A stretch of DNA of 64,000 nt from Aplectana chamaeleonis. Its lineage: Eukaryota > Nematoda > Chromadorea > Rhabditida > Cosmocercidae. The notes under the pieces were generated by a model. It made no database searches and was not told where the DNA came from. It worked only from the letters and a program-made list of their open reading frames with translations. The translations under genes and the position numbers were made by a program. The stretch spans positions 530,501 through 594,500 of the forward strand of contig JAPDOI010000371.1 of assembly GCA_029168955.1 (NCBI GenBank), read 5' to 3'. The number at the start of each line of letters is the position of its first letter. The first letter of the stretch is position 1. Shown in pieces: positions 34,148 through 45,870 of this stretch.

Positions 34148-34704
34148 GATTTGGCTTTGATTCGCCATCGCGCAACCCCCTGATCTCAGTATCAGGGTCC
34201 AGAGCGAACGTAGGAAGTCCGTTCTTTTTGCATTTGATATACTTTAGAAAGTTGAATAACTGTTCAAAAAATGGTCTGGAATGGTTATCTGAGATTCGAG
34301 AAAAATTGTCAAAACCACGTGATTTTGGTCGAAAAAAGGGTTCATCTCCTTTTTTTTTCAGTTGGCGTACATGATCTTGTTGGAACACTTATCGTTGAGC
34401 TAGAAAGCTGATTTTTGGCCAGAAAGTTTGTTATGATTGCCGTTAGCTCCTGACAAAATTTGAAGTTGGTAGCTTAATTTTTGTGGGAACTAAAAATTGA
34501 GGGTCAAGTGAGACAAAAAAACGTAAACATGTTATTATAAACCATCCGACGTTTACTCATTCGTAAAAATGAACTAATGAAATAAACACCGTCACTGATA
34601 GGCATTTGTTTAGGATTGAACGCTTAAATCAATACGGCGGGATCTTGGATGTATTTTTTAGAACGCCGCACGATGTGAATCAGAAGAAATCCACAGAACG
34701 CCTT
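34148..34704 (+). repeat. Leader of 42-bp minisatellite unit, copy 3
   Basis: Plus-strand homologue of the other leaders (CCACGTGATTTTGGTCGAAA, CTCCTTTTTTTTTCAG, AACATGTTATTATAAACCATC), more diverged than copies 1 and 2. Non-coding. Confidence 0.8.
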
Positions 34705-37700
34705 AGATAGTGTGCGGAACCCCAGTAGGGGTGCGCAAGACGTTGTAGAAAGTGTGCGGGACCCCAGTAGGAGTGCGCAGAACGCCGTAGAAAGTGTGTG
34801 GGACCCAAATAACAGTGCGTCGGACGCCGTAGAAATTGTGTGGGACCCAAATGAGAGTGCTTAGGACGCCGTAGAAAACGTGTGGGACCCAAATAACAGT
34901 GCGTCGAACGCCGTAGAAGGTGTGTGGGACCCAAATGAGAGTGCGTCGGACGCCGTAGAAAGTGTGTGGGACCTAAATGAGAGTGCGTAGGACGCCGTAG
35001 AAAATGTGTGGGACCCAAATAGCAGAACGCCGTAGAAAGTGTGTGGGACCCAAATAACAGTGCGTCGGACGCCGTAGAAAATGTGTGGGACCCAAATAAC
35101 AGTGCGTCGGACGCCGTAGAAAGTGTGTGGGACCCAAATGAGAGTGCGTCGGACGCCGTAGAAAGTGTGTGGGACCTGAATGAGAGTGCGCTGGACGCCG
35201 TGGAAAGTGTGCGGGACCCAAATGAGAGTGCGCCGTACGCCCTAGAAAGGGTGCGGGACCCAAGAATGAGTACGCCGGACGCCGTAGAAAGTGTGCGGGA
35301 ACCAAATGAGAGTGCGCCGGACGCCGTAGAAAGTGTGTGGGACCTAAATGAGAGTGAGCCGCACGCCGTAGAAAGTGTGTGGGACCCAAATGAGAGTACG
35401 TCGGACGTCGTAGAAAGTGTGTGGGACCTGAATGAGAGTGCGCTGGACGCCGTGGAAAGTGTGCGGGACCCAAATGAGAGTGCGCCGTACGCCCTAGAAA
35501 GGGTGCGGGACCCAAGAATGAGTGCGTCGGATGCCGTAGAAAGTGTGTGGGTCTAAGTTGAGAGTGCGCCGGACGCCGTAGAAAGTGTGCGGGACCCAAA
35601 TGAGAGTGTGCCGGACGCCGTAGAAAGTGTGCGGGACCCAAATGAGAGTGCGCCGGACGCTGTGGGAAGTGTCTGGGACCTGAATGAGAGTGCGCTGGAC
35701 GCCGTAGAAAGTGTGCGGGACCCAAATGAGAGTGCGCCTGACGCTGTGGAAAGTGTCTGGGACCTAAATGAGAGTGCGCCGGACGTCGTAGAAAGTGTAC
35801 GGGACTCAAATAAGAGTACGCCGTACGCCCTAGAAAGGGTGCGAGACGCAAGAATGAGTGCGTCGGATGCCGTAGAAATGTTGTGGGACCCAAATGAGAG
35901 TGTGCCGGACGCCGTAGAAAGTGTGCGGGACCCAAATGAGAGTGTGCCGGACGCCGTAGAAAGTGTGTGGGACCCAAATAACAGTGCGCCGGACGCCATA
36001 GAAAGTGTGCGGGACCCAAATGAGAGTGCGCAGGACGCCGTAGAAAGTGTGTGGGACCCAAATAACAGTGCGCCGGACGCCGTAAAAAGTGTGCGAGACC
36101 CAAATGAGAGTGCGCAGGACGCCGTACAAAGTGTGTGGGACCCAAATAACAGTGCGCCGGACGCCGTAGAAAGTGTGCGGGACCCAAATGAGAGTGCGCA
36201 GGACGCCGTAGAAAGTGTGTGGGACCCAAATAACAGTGCGCCGGACGCCGTAGAAAGTGTGCGGGACCCCAATGAGAGTGCGCAGGACGCCGTAGAAAGT
36301 GTGTGGACCCAAATGAGAGTGCGCCGTACGCCCTAGAAAGTGTGCAGGACCCAAGAATGAGTGCGTCGGATGCCGCAAAGTGTGTGGGTCTGGTTGAGTG
36401 CGCCGGACGCCGTAGAAAGTGTGCGGGACCCAAATGAGAGTGTGCCGGACGCCGTGGAAAGTGTACGGGACCCAAATGAGAGTGCGCCGGACGCTGTAGA
36501 AAGTGTCTGGGACCTGAATGAGAGTGCGCTGGACGCCGTAGAAAGTGTGCAGGACCCAAATGAGAGTGCGCCGGACGCTGTGGAAAGTGTCTGGGACCTA
36601 ATGAGAGAGTGCGCCGGACGCCGTAGAAAGTGTACGGGACTCAAGTAAAGAGTACGCCGTACGCCCTAGAAAGGGTGCGGGACGCAAGAATGAGTGCGTC
36701 GGATGCCGTAGAAATGGTGTGGGACCCAAATAACAGTGCGCCGGACGCCGTAGAAAGTGTGCGGGACCCAAATGAGAGTGCGCAGGACGCCGTACAAAGT
36801 GTGTGGGACCCAAATAGCAGTGTGCCGGACGCCGTAGAAAATGTGTGGGACCCAAATGAGAGTGCGTAGGACGCCGTAGAAAGTGTGCGGGACCCAAATA
36901 ACAGTGCGCCGGACGCCGTAGAAAGTGTGCGGGACCCAAATGAGAGTGCGCAGGACGCCGTAGAAAGTGTGTGGGACCCAAATGAGAGTGAGCCGGACGC
37001 CGTAGAAAGTGTGCGGGACCCAAATGAGAGTGCGCCGGACGCTGTGGGGAGTGTCTGGGACCTAAATGAGAGTGCGCCGGACGCCGTAGAAAGTGTACGG
37101 GACTCAAATAAGAGTACGCCGTACGCCCTAGAAAGGGTGCGGGACGCAAGAATGAGTGCGTCGGATGCCGTAGAAATGGTGTGGGACCCAAATGAGAGTG
37201 TGCCGGACGCCGTAGAAAGTGTGCGGGACTCAAATAAGAGTACGCCGTACGCCCTAGAAAGGGTGCGGGACCCAAGAATGAGTGCGCAGGACGCCGTACA
37301 AAGTGTGTGGGACCCAAATAACAGAGCGCCGGACTCCGTAGAAAGTGTGCGGGACCCAAATGAGAGTGCGCAGGACGCCCTAGAAAGGGTGCGAGACGCA
37401 AGAATGAGTGCGTCGGATGCCGTAGAAATGGTGCGGGACCCAAATGAGAGTGTGCCGGACGCCGTAGAAAGTGTGCGGGACCCAAATGAGAGTGCGCCGG
37501 ACGCCGTAGAAAGTGTGCGGGACCCAAATGAGAGTGTGCCGGACGCCGTAGAAAGTGTGCGGGACCCCAATGAGAGTGCGCAGGACGCCGTAGAAAGTGT
37601 GTGGGACCCAAATAGTAGTGTGCCGGACGCCGTAGAAAGTGTGCGGGACCCAAATGAGAGTGCGCCGGACGCTGTGGAAAGTGTCTGGGACCTAAATGAG

Positions 37701-39275
37701 AGTGCGCCGGACGCCGTAGAAAGTGTACGGGACTCAAATAAGAGTACGCCGTACGCCCTAGAAAGGGTGCGGGACGCAAGAATGAGTGCGTCGGATGCCG
37801 TAGAAATGGTGTGGGACCCAAATGAGAGTGTGCCGGACGCCGTAGAAAGTGTGCGGGACTCAAATAAGAGTACGCCGTACGCCCTAGAAAGGGTGCGGGA
37901 CCCAAGAATGAGTGCGCAGGACGCCGTACAAAGTGTGTGGGACCCAAATAACAGAGCGCCGGACTCCGTAGAAAGTGTGCGGGACCCAAATGAGAGTGCG
38001 CAGGACGCCGTAGAAAGTGTGCGGGACCCAAATGAGAGTGCGCCGTACGCCCTAGAAAGGGTGCGGGACCCAAGAATGAGTGCGTCGGATGCCGTAGAAA
38101 GTGTGTGGGTCTAAGTTGAGAGTGCGCCGGACGCCGTAGAAAGTGTGCGGGACCCAAATGAGAGTGTGCCGGACGCCGTAGAAAGTGTGCGGGACCCAAA
38201 TGAGAGTGCGCCGGACGCTGTGGGAAGTGTCTGGGACCTGAATGAGAGTGCGCTGGACGCCGTAGAAAGTGTGCGGGACCCAAATGAGAGTGCGCCGGAC
38301 GCTGTGGAAAGTGTCTGGGACCTAAATGAGAGTGCGCCGGACGCCGTAGAAAGTGTACGGGACTCAAATAAGAGTACGCCGTACGCCATAGAAAGGGTGC
38401 GAGACGCAAGAATGAGTGCGTCGGATGCCGTAGAAATGGTGTGGGACCCAAATGAGAGTGTGCCGGACGCCGTAGAAAGTGTGCGGGACCCTAATGAGAG
38501 TGTGCCGGACGCCGTAGAAAGTGTGTTGGACCCAAATAACAGTGCGCCGGACGCCGTAAAAAGTGTGCGAGACCCAAATGAGAGTGCGCAGGACGCCGTA
38601 CAAAGTGTGTGGGACCCAAATAACAGTGCGCCGGACGCCGTAGAAAGTGTGCGGGACCCAAATGAGAGTGCGCAGGACGCCGTAGAAAGTGTGTGGGACC
38701 CAAATAACAGTGCGCCGGACGCCGTAGAAAGTGTGCGGGACCCCAATGAGAGTGCGCAGGACGCCGTAGAAAGTGTGTGGGACCCAAATAGTAGTGTGCC
38801 GGACGCCGTAGAAAGTGTGCGGGACCCAAATGAGAGTGCGCCGGACGCTGTGGAAAGTGTCTGGGACCTAAATGAGAGTGCGCCGGACGCCGTAGAAAGT
38901 GTACGGGACTCAAATAAGAGTACGCCGTACGCCCTAGAAAGGGTGCGGGACGCAAGAATGAGTGCGTCGGATGCCGTAGAAATGGTGTGGGACCCAAATA
39001 AGAGTACGCCGTACGCCCTAGAAAGGGTGCGGGACCCAAGAATGAGTGCGCAGGACGCCGTACAAAGTGTGTGGGACCCAAATAACAGAGCGCCGGACTC
39101 CGTAGAAAGTGTGCGGGACCCAAATGAGAGTGCGCAGGACGCCGTAGAAAGTGTGTGGGACCCAAATAGCAGTGCGTCGGACGCCGTGGAAAGTGTTCGG
39201 GACCCAAATGGGTTTGCGAAGAACGCCGTAGAAAGTGTGCAGGACATCACTGGGAGCGTGCAGGAAATAGAAGGG
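34705..39275. repeat. Minisatellite array 3: 42-bp unit
   Basis: About 109 copies of a unit reading GAAAGTGTGTGGGACCCAAA then TGAGAGTGCGCCGGACGCCGTA in consensus style. It is opposite in sense to array 2. Long frames on both strands (up to 617 codons) reflect the period. Blocks of several units recur as longer duplications, for example the GCAAGAATGAGTGCGTCGGA variants about every 0.3-0.8 kb and a near-identical segment at 35540-35900 and 38110-38500. Confidence 0.95.
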
Positions 39276-39361
39276 GGCAGGGCATCAGTGGGTTCGCTTT
39301 GAATTAACAACACCAGGCATAAACCATGTTAGAAAGGAAACCTTCAGGAAAAATAAATGAA
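39276..39361 (+). repeat. Array-to-foldback joint, copy 3 (short)
   Basis: Only the part next to the foldback is conserved with copies 1 and 2 (GGAAACCTTCAGGAAAAATA). The rest differs. Confidence 0.6.
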
Positions 39362-40035
39362 ATTCCTGAAAGTTTAGGTTCCTGGCAAAAGTAAAGATTT
39401 GGCATGGCCATTTTTTTCGAAAAATTAGAAATATACTCAGCTAAGAGGGGAAGGTAAAGAAAGATGAAAAAAGTTTTGAAATATTCCTGAGAACGATTTG
39501 GCGTAGAATAACTTGATTTTTGGGAAATGTAGTGAAATAGTTGAAAGCATGATTTGGCAGTCGAGTTTGAACCAACTATTTATAAGAGTTGTGCAAAATG
39601 AGAGATCGCATTGTATGAGCTTATCCGTAGAACATATCAAAGCAAAATCACGCGTGATATGGCTAGCAGTAAACGCTCGTTCGGGAGCTGGAATGCCGCG
39701 ATCTATTAAGTAAAGTGAGATCAACTGTTTGTTCCATATCACGCGTGATTTTGCTTTGATATGTTCTACGGATAAGCTTATACAATGCGATATCTCATTT
39801 TGCACAACTCTTATAAATAGTTGGTTCAAACTCGACTGCCAAATCATACTTTCAACTATTTCACTACATTTCCCAAAAATCAAGTTATTCTACGCCAAAT
39901 CGTTCTCAGGAATATTTCAAAACCTTTTTTCACTTTTCTTTACCTTCCCCTTTTAACTGAGTATATTTCTAATTTTTCGAAAAAAATGGCCATGCCAAAT
40001 CTTTACTTTTGCCAGGAACCTAAACTTTCAGGAAT
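39362..40035. mobile_element. Foldback element FB3
   Basis: 674 bp, ends ATTCCTGAAAGTTTAGGTTC on both strands. The arms are close to 300 bp with central CAAAATCACGCGTGATATG-type inverted blocks. It forms the right end of the 9.9-kb composite. Confidence 0.92.
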
Positions 40036-40479
40036 AGTGCCCCTGTTTCTTGGTTGAAAATCGTTTCACGACTTTGAAAACTCGAAGCATTCTTTGAAAT
40101 CAGCAAGGAGAGATTCTTTTATCGAGGTGATGCATTACCTAAAGGTATCGTACACGCAGAAAGCAAGGGCGACCCGTTGGCCGCGGAAACTTTTCTCAAC
40201 CTCACCCCACCATTTTATTCATACGTATCGACCGGTCGGGTGTTGGTGGGTGTTGGCGGGAGGGATACAGCAGGTCATGGCGGGTTACAGATGCAAATAG
40301 CACCAACTCTGACAGGGGCCTCAGCGGAGTCTCCGCTGCCCCAACCTCCTAAATAGGGTTGGCGAGGACACGACTTTTCATTGAGTTTTACCGCCTGATA
40401 TTCACTGACATTCTCAAAAAATTGATCTCTGAAAAATAACAAAACTTAAACATTACAGCGTGGGCACTATTGACAATGC
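40036..40479. other. Intergenic, no gene seen
   Basis: Unique sequence with a short G-rich stretch (GGTGGGTGTTGGCGGGAGGG, 40245-40264). No gene or terminus is recognised. Confidence 0.5.
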
Positions 40480-40996
40480 GAAATGCCGGACCGGACATAT
40501 TGCCAGTGCGGCATGATGCCATGGCATTAGCCATTGAATCGAAGTGATCAAGGAGTGGGTTGAGGTCATATCAATCAGCAGTCGACAGCCCGGGGTTTTC
40601 CTCCCTTTAGGGACGGTGCTGCCGCCAAATAGAGTTACAACTGGTCACCCCCAAAATACCCGATACACGACAGATCTAGCTTTCACGCAGGGTATTTCCT
40701 CCCAAGAGCGACGGTGCCGCCGCAGGCTCCACCGTCCAAATGGGTTAAAACTGATTTCCACCCCTCCCCACCCAAATACCCGATACACGACAGATCTAGC
40801 TTCCACGAAGGAGATTTTCTCCTGTTAGCGACGAGGCAGCCGTAGGCTGCACCGTCCAGATAGGGCCGAAACTGTTTTCCACCCCCGAAATACCCGATGC
40901 ACGTTGATATGACACACCTGCCCGTTGATCACGTCGAATCAATGGCTAATATCATGGCAACATTTCGCACTGGCAATATGTCCGGTCCGGCATTTC
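40480..40996. mobile_element. Palindromic TIR element with internal 118-bp tandem repeats
   Basis: The ends GAAATGCCGGACCGGACATA are inverted; subterminal pairs include GGCATTAGCCATTGAATCG with its inverse. The middle holds three direct copies of a block of about 118 bp around AAATACCCGATACACGACAG (near 40653, 40773 and 40889). The 15.6-kb repeat is the same family without the tandem block. Non-coding. Confidence 0.78.
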
Positions 40997-41247
40997 TCCT
41001 CCAGTGGGCTTTATCTCAGGTACTCAGGGCGACGACCGGCGAACCTCTATGCAGAAAACGACGTCCGGCGCCCCACATTTCGAGGGTGCCGGCCAGCGGC
41101 GAACCATGCTGCACACGCAGCGCGGATATTGACTCGCCCGCGAACCAAAAAACACGCCACGCCATCTTCAATTCGGCCGGTTGGAAAGACAATTGATAGT
41201 GAGCACGACTGATCACGTCGTAACGTGGTTATCACGTGCACAGCCGG

Positions 41248-41254
41248 TATAAAA
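41248..41254 (+). promoter_or_regulatory. TATA box, copy B
   Basis: CCGGTATAAAAGGCG with the initiator-like TCAATC 32 bp downstream. Confidence 0.6.
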
Positions 41255-41279
41255 GGCGCCTCATCTCACTAGAGTCCTC

Positions 41280-41375
41280 AATCGGCATTCTAATGCCGGC
41301 CCTGGAAGGTGACTCCGAATCACTTTCTGGAGGCCAGCATATTTTTGACCGCTGAGGGGATAGGGGTATCTCCAC
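41280..41375 (+). ncRNA. Putative structured leader RNA, copy B
   Basis: Hairpin 1 CGGCATT-CT-AATGCCG; hairpin 2 AAGGTGA-CTCCGAA-TCACTTT; Sm-like ATTTTTG; hairpin 3 GGATAGGGGTATCTCC. The layout matches copies A, C and D. Function unknown. Confidence 0.4.
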
Positions 41376-41650
41376 GGCTAGGGGGGGGGCGGTTTTCGCC
41401 TAGATCCGCAGGGAGGGTGGTTCCTCACCGCAGACTGCTGTGGACCGAGGCGCGTTTCTCCGCCGTGATGCCGGAGTGACATGCTTGAGGTAAACAATGA
41501 TACAAATATTGATCGCGGGCCATCTGGTAAAGGTCGGCGGGCCGTCGACACACGGCTGGCCGGCAAACCAAAAGCGGGCGGCCGGAGGACGTAGACCGCG
41601 GGCCAGCTTGGAAAAGTTCGCCGGCCTTCGTCCTGAGTATCTGAGATAGT

Positions 41651-42769
41651 AGAATGTTGAGGATTAATCGAAGGGCTTCTCGTTCGTGTTTAGTCGTAGA
41701 ACTTTTCTGGTTCGAAATTTCAAACAGGAACGGCTGTTTTTCAAGCAAACAATGGTAGAATTAGAGGACCGCCTGCTTCCAAGGTTGTAAGATAATAGCT
41801 GCATTGCGGCTTCCTAGAAATAGAATACAAACCATTCTAAGTTTTTTTTGTCGTTTTTAATTCATAGTCGTCTCTCTAGGAACGTTTCAAAGTTTAAAAA
41901 TTAATGAAAGGATGGGTCAATCACCGTTTGTACTACCGCAAAAATAATGATACTTCCATATGCTGAAACTTTGCACCAAAACAGAACATTCCGCGTTCGC
42001 ATGAGCCCTTCACCAGATGCTCGGAGCTATTTGACTGGAAAATCGCAAACAAATGATATACCACAATATATGCGATCTGGGTAAACTGACTGGATTTTGA
42101 AATCCTGTAGGAGTGAACTGAGAAACTGAGCAGTAGAGACTGAATGCAATCCTCTCCACATGCTGCATTCATTCGCATCCATCCTATCAAAATGATAAGC
42201 AACACCAATGCTGAATTCAAACTTGTCATATCATGTGCACCTATGTAGTCAGCACGATTAGGCCCCTGTCATAGTTGGCTGATCAGCTGTAGCCAGCCTG
42301 CTCGATAAATTGAGATGAATGAGTGGGAATTTGAAAAAAACCTACGGAGCCGTGTGCATGAAAGTTTAAACGAGCATATCAGGCGTTGTCATAAAAAACA
42401 CTTGTTGTAACCAACAAAAAGCGAGCGAGCGGCCGGTATTCCCGCTGACACGGGTAAGAATGCTGAAAATGGTGTAAGCTAGCCTGACTCTGCGTCTTCA
42501 TGCGAAAATCGGGGCGGATCGAATTAGATGCCGAGCGAGTTAGTATTTTGAGCTGGTGCAACTTTCTAACGCAACCTATTAATGTTGGGTCGTTTTCGCT
42601 AAATCGAGATTGGCAGTACCAATTTTGCTACCGAAGTCTATTTTTAGGATGTTTTTGACATTACAACGTTCTTTGGCAGTGTCAGCAAAGCATGCAGCAG
42701 TGTTCAGAAACCATTTATGCAAAAAAAGTTCAGACGTTTCAAAAACTGATTGTTAGAAATTTCGAGAAA
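41651..42769. other. Intergenic, no gene seen
   Basis: AT-rich unique sequence, no recognisable frame or repeat end. Confidence 0.5.
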
Positions 42770-42950
42770 TTGAGTTCGTCGGGAACTTCATCATTTGATT
42801 ATTCGAAAATTGGAGTCATTCGACTATTCGTTATTCAAACATCTCGAAAATCAAGTTAGTCAGGAACTCGATTATTCGAAAATTCGAAAAAACCAAGTTA
42901 GTTGAAAACTCGATTAGTCGAAATGTCGAAAATTCGTGTTAGTCTAAAAC
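42770..42950. repeat. Short 42-bp tandem repeat, ATTCGAAAA type
   Basis: About four units with the pattern AAGTTAGTCAGGAACTCGAT-TATTCGAAAATTCG. A further partial copy lies at 44098-44190 (CGAGTTAGTCGGGAACTTCA). Similar in sequence flavour to the TTCGAATA arrays in the 5.6-kb palindrome. Confidence 0.7.
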
Positions 42951-44097
42951 AGGTGATGGTCATTCAATCACGCCGCTCATGATTGAACGCACGAGGGAGG
43001 AGCGAAGCTCGCGAATGGAAGGAACACGGAGTTTTGAATGGAAGGAACACGGACCTCTTGCGGCTGAAATACTTTGCGACTATCACCCGTCGAAAACCTG
43101 TGGTGGTAGTAATCCTGTCTTTTAACACGAGTCAACCACGCAATCTTGACCGTCGGCTGACCACAAATCAGCCACACCCTAGCCGCGAAATCACCACATC
43201 TGTAACAAATATCAGCTTTATATTTCAATGTAACGCATCCGTCACCTAGAGCACCACATTTCCTACTTATTAAGCGATGAAAGCATCCAAGGCCTTTTTT
43301 AAACCTTTATTTCATAACGATTCGCTGAGGTTTTTCTTGATAACTGGAAACGATTTGATCCCCCGGATCATTACAATGGCAGGGCAACATATGGAGAGTT
43401 CAAAATCGGAGGAGACAATGCAATTTTCTCAATTTAGAGGCAACTAAACAAAAAAAGAACATCAATTTATACATTTTCTTGCAGCGGCTTCCTTGTACTA
43501 TATCTGTATAGGACGTGCTTAATAAACATAAAAAAAAGCTAAACTACATCTTTCACTCATTCTTATGTTTCAAGCAACAAATTGGTAAAGCATTTTTCAC
43601 GTTCACCTTGGTATCCTTTGTTTCTACGTAGTGCGAGAAAAAGAAATTTCAAAAGTGTGCGTTTTAGAGAAAACGAAGCTATCAAACAAGTTATGTTGAC
43701 CGCTCCCAAAAAGTCCTCCATAGAACTTTTTGTGCGACCGTTCTCCGTCTCTTCACTGCAGACGTATTTCTCACCGTCTGCCAATAGATCTTCAACCCCT
43801 GGTCTCAAATGTTCGCCGCAGAGCGATACAGCATTCAAAAACTGCTCAAAGACTACGCAATTTTTCATTTCAAAACAGGTGGAGAGGTTTCTAAGCTAAG
43901 TTTTTGTATTCCACCACTGCTAATCTAAAGAGTATACAACTTTTGTTAGTAATGGTGAAGAATCGATCTCTCTCACACCTTATTTGCTGCCAAACTGCTA
44001 CCCACTGACCGCGTGATAACCATCCGCTTAGCGGCGGTTAACTCGCTGCTACCATGCAGATTACTACCACCCCTGTTTATCCGAACTTCTGTTAGAG
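42951..44097. other. Intergenic, no gene seen
   Basis: Two overlapping frames of about 100 codons (43563-43899, both strands) have no recognised domain. No repeat termini. Confidence 0.45.
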
Positions 44098-44190
44098 CGA
44101 GTTAGTCGGGAACTTCATTATTCGAAAATTCTAAATTTCGAGTTAGTAAAACAATCGATTATTTGCAAAAATTTAGTGTCATCGACGTAT

Positions 44191-45629
44191 ACCGCACACC
44201 CCACTGCATGCGCGCAGCGTCAAGCACATGTTTACATACTCTGATGTACTCAGGGGATCGTCCCCAACCCGACGGCCGTGGCCACGTCATTAGGGACTAA
44301 ACACAACCTTGGTTGGCCGCCGACATGCATCCTCTAGCCCCGCCCCTTTGTGAGGGACTTGGTAGGGTATTCGTCCCTCCTTTGCTGGATGTGCTCCATC
44401 GATTGCGGGGAAGCGACCCCAAACCTACGGGCTCACTCAAACGCGAACACAGGGAAGCATCCCCAAACTGACACGTGGAGCAATCATGTGGATCACCGAA
44501 ACATCGATTGCAATTCTTCGTTTTTTCTTCTGATGGTTGCTCATTTAGGTTTTTGTTTTGATACTGAGAACTTCTGAACTTCTTGCTTGTTCATTTTGTA
44601 CTTTTGAAGTTTTATTGGAATTCACGCAGAGCTTGTCGTCTGATAAGGAATTTAGCTTATTCTTTCAATCAGCATTTTTAGGGAAACCATTAGTGGCCAA
44701 GAAACAAACAGTGGCAACCAATTTCTGCAGTATTGATCTAGAGCACAAAAGGACTGAAACAATTCATCAGGTAATATGTATTTGAAATTTTTTCCCTTCA
44801 TGTTGCACTGGGGCACTCTCGTCGCGATGATGGCTGTCTTATCACAGTACTTTCGCGGTAAATCCGCGGCGAAATCGCAGCAAACTTCTTCTCGTGATAT
44901 TTTTCGTTTTCCGGTAGTTTTTCGGCAGCCACTGGGTAGTTCTACGGTGATTTTGCGTTATATTCGCAGAAGTTCCCGACCCAGCGATAGTTTTGCGTCA
45001 ATTTCTCGGTAAAATTCTGGTTCGCGATAGATTCTCGGTATCTTACACACAATGTCTGCTAGAGCAGGGCTCCATGATGAGTCTGCAAGAAATAATGGAG
45101 GAGAAGTAGTGCTTCTAAAAGAGTGTGCTAGAGGTCTTAGAGGGATGGAGGACTTCAGAAGGAGCATAATAGAGGTCTCATAAGATACCAGGTCTTCAGA
45201 AGCAGCCAAATAAAAAGCTTTTCGATCGATTTCGTGGACATAGAGTTGGTATGGGGGGGGGCTAGCAGCCAGGTTCACGGCAACTTAAAAGCTGCCACTG
45301 CTTATAGTATGTGCCAATGATACGGTTCGCCTATGCAGTCGGCTTGTATGATGAGCGGTGGGCGCGAAGAAATTTTTTCGGACGTGTTAATCGATTAGAG
45401 GAAATATTAGACAGATAGAGAATAAAATCCCAGTTAGCTGCTCGCACCCGTGGGAAGGCTTTTTTGAAAAATGCCTTCGCGACGGTCGCTCAACACCTAC
45501 ACCGACCACGTGGGCGGACGGACTCATTCGAACTAACTGCACATTTTTCATGCTGCGTTGTGCTTAAAAGCACGATAAATTCCGTTTCTGAGTTTTCCAC
45601 TCGAAAAAAGGGCTGGCTGACAAGTGTGG
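44191..45629. other. Intergenic with degenerate TTCGCGGTAAA-like repeats
   Basis: 44840-45040 contains repeated variants of TTCGCGGTAAATTC/TTCTCGGTAAAATTC, similar to motifs at 61130-61250. No gene was recognised. Confidence 0.5.
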
Positions 45630-45866
45630 CAGGAGCCACGAAAAACGACGAAAAACTCATTAAAACGCCTCATTTCTGTGAAAAAATTGTCTGGCCTGGA
45701 CTAGTTCTCCGGTAGGATGAATGAGTTCTCGGCGGTCGCGACCACTGAATGAACGTGAAGGACTATATTATGCAAAACAGCATTAGGCAGGGTCCAAAGG
45801 TTAGAATGGAGCAAGTGAGTTGTGAAGTTTTTGGAAGAACTCCTTCGTATCCACAAGCAGTTCCAC
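45630..45866. mobile_element. TTAA-type element fragment (empty-site relative)
   Basis: Diverged fragment matching the interior of 18925-19819 and 45871-46833 (GACGAAAAACTCATTAAAACG, CTGGCCTGGACTAGTTCTCC). It supplies the uninserted state for the nested element at 19019. Confidence 0.65.
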
Positions 45867-45870
45867 TCAA

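Larger units (their letters stand above)
41015..41650 (+). mobile_element. Promoter-bearing TIR element, copy B
   Basis: The ends GGTACTCAGGGCGACGACCG and its inverse match the core of the 55.4-56.5 kb palindrome; the left half here is deleted to a short remnant. It contains TATAAAA at 41248-41254, an initiator A at 41280, two hairpins, ATTTTTG at 41341-41347, the hairpin GGGGATAGGGGTATCTCC and, further down, AGGTAAAC at 41486-41493. No coding region. Confidence 0.75.

Noticed and set aside
34705..39313. Frames of up to 617 codons on both strands (array 3)
   Set aside because: 42-bp period; plus and minus strands are open at once over the same bases.
43563..43899. Protein gene of about 100 codons
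   Set aside because: Frames on both strands over the same bases and no recognisable motif.
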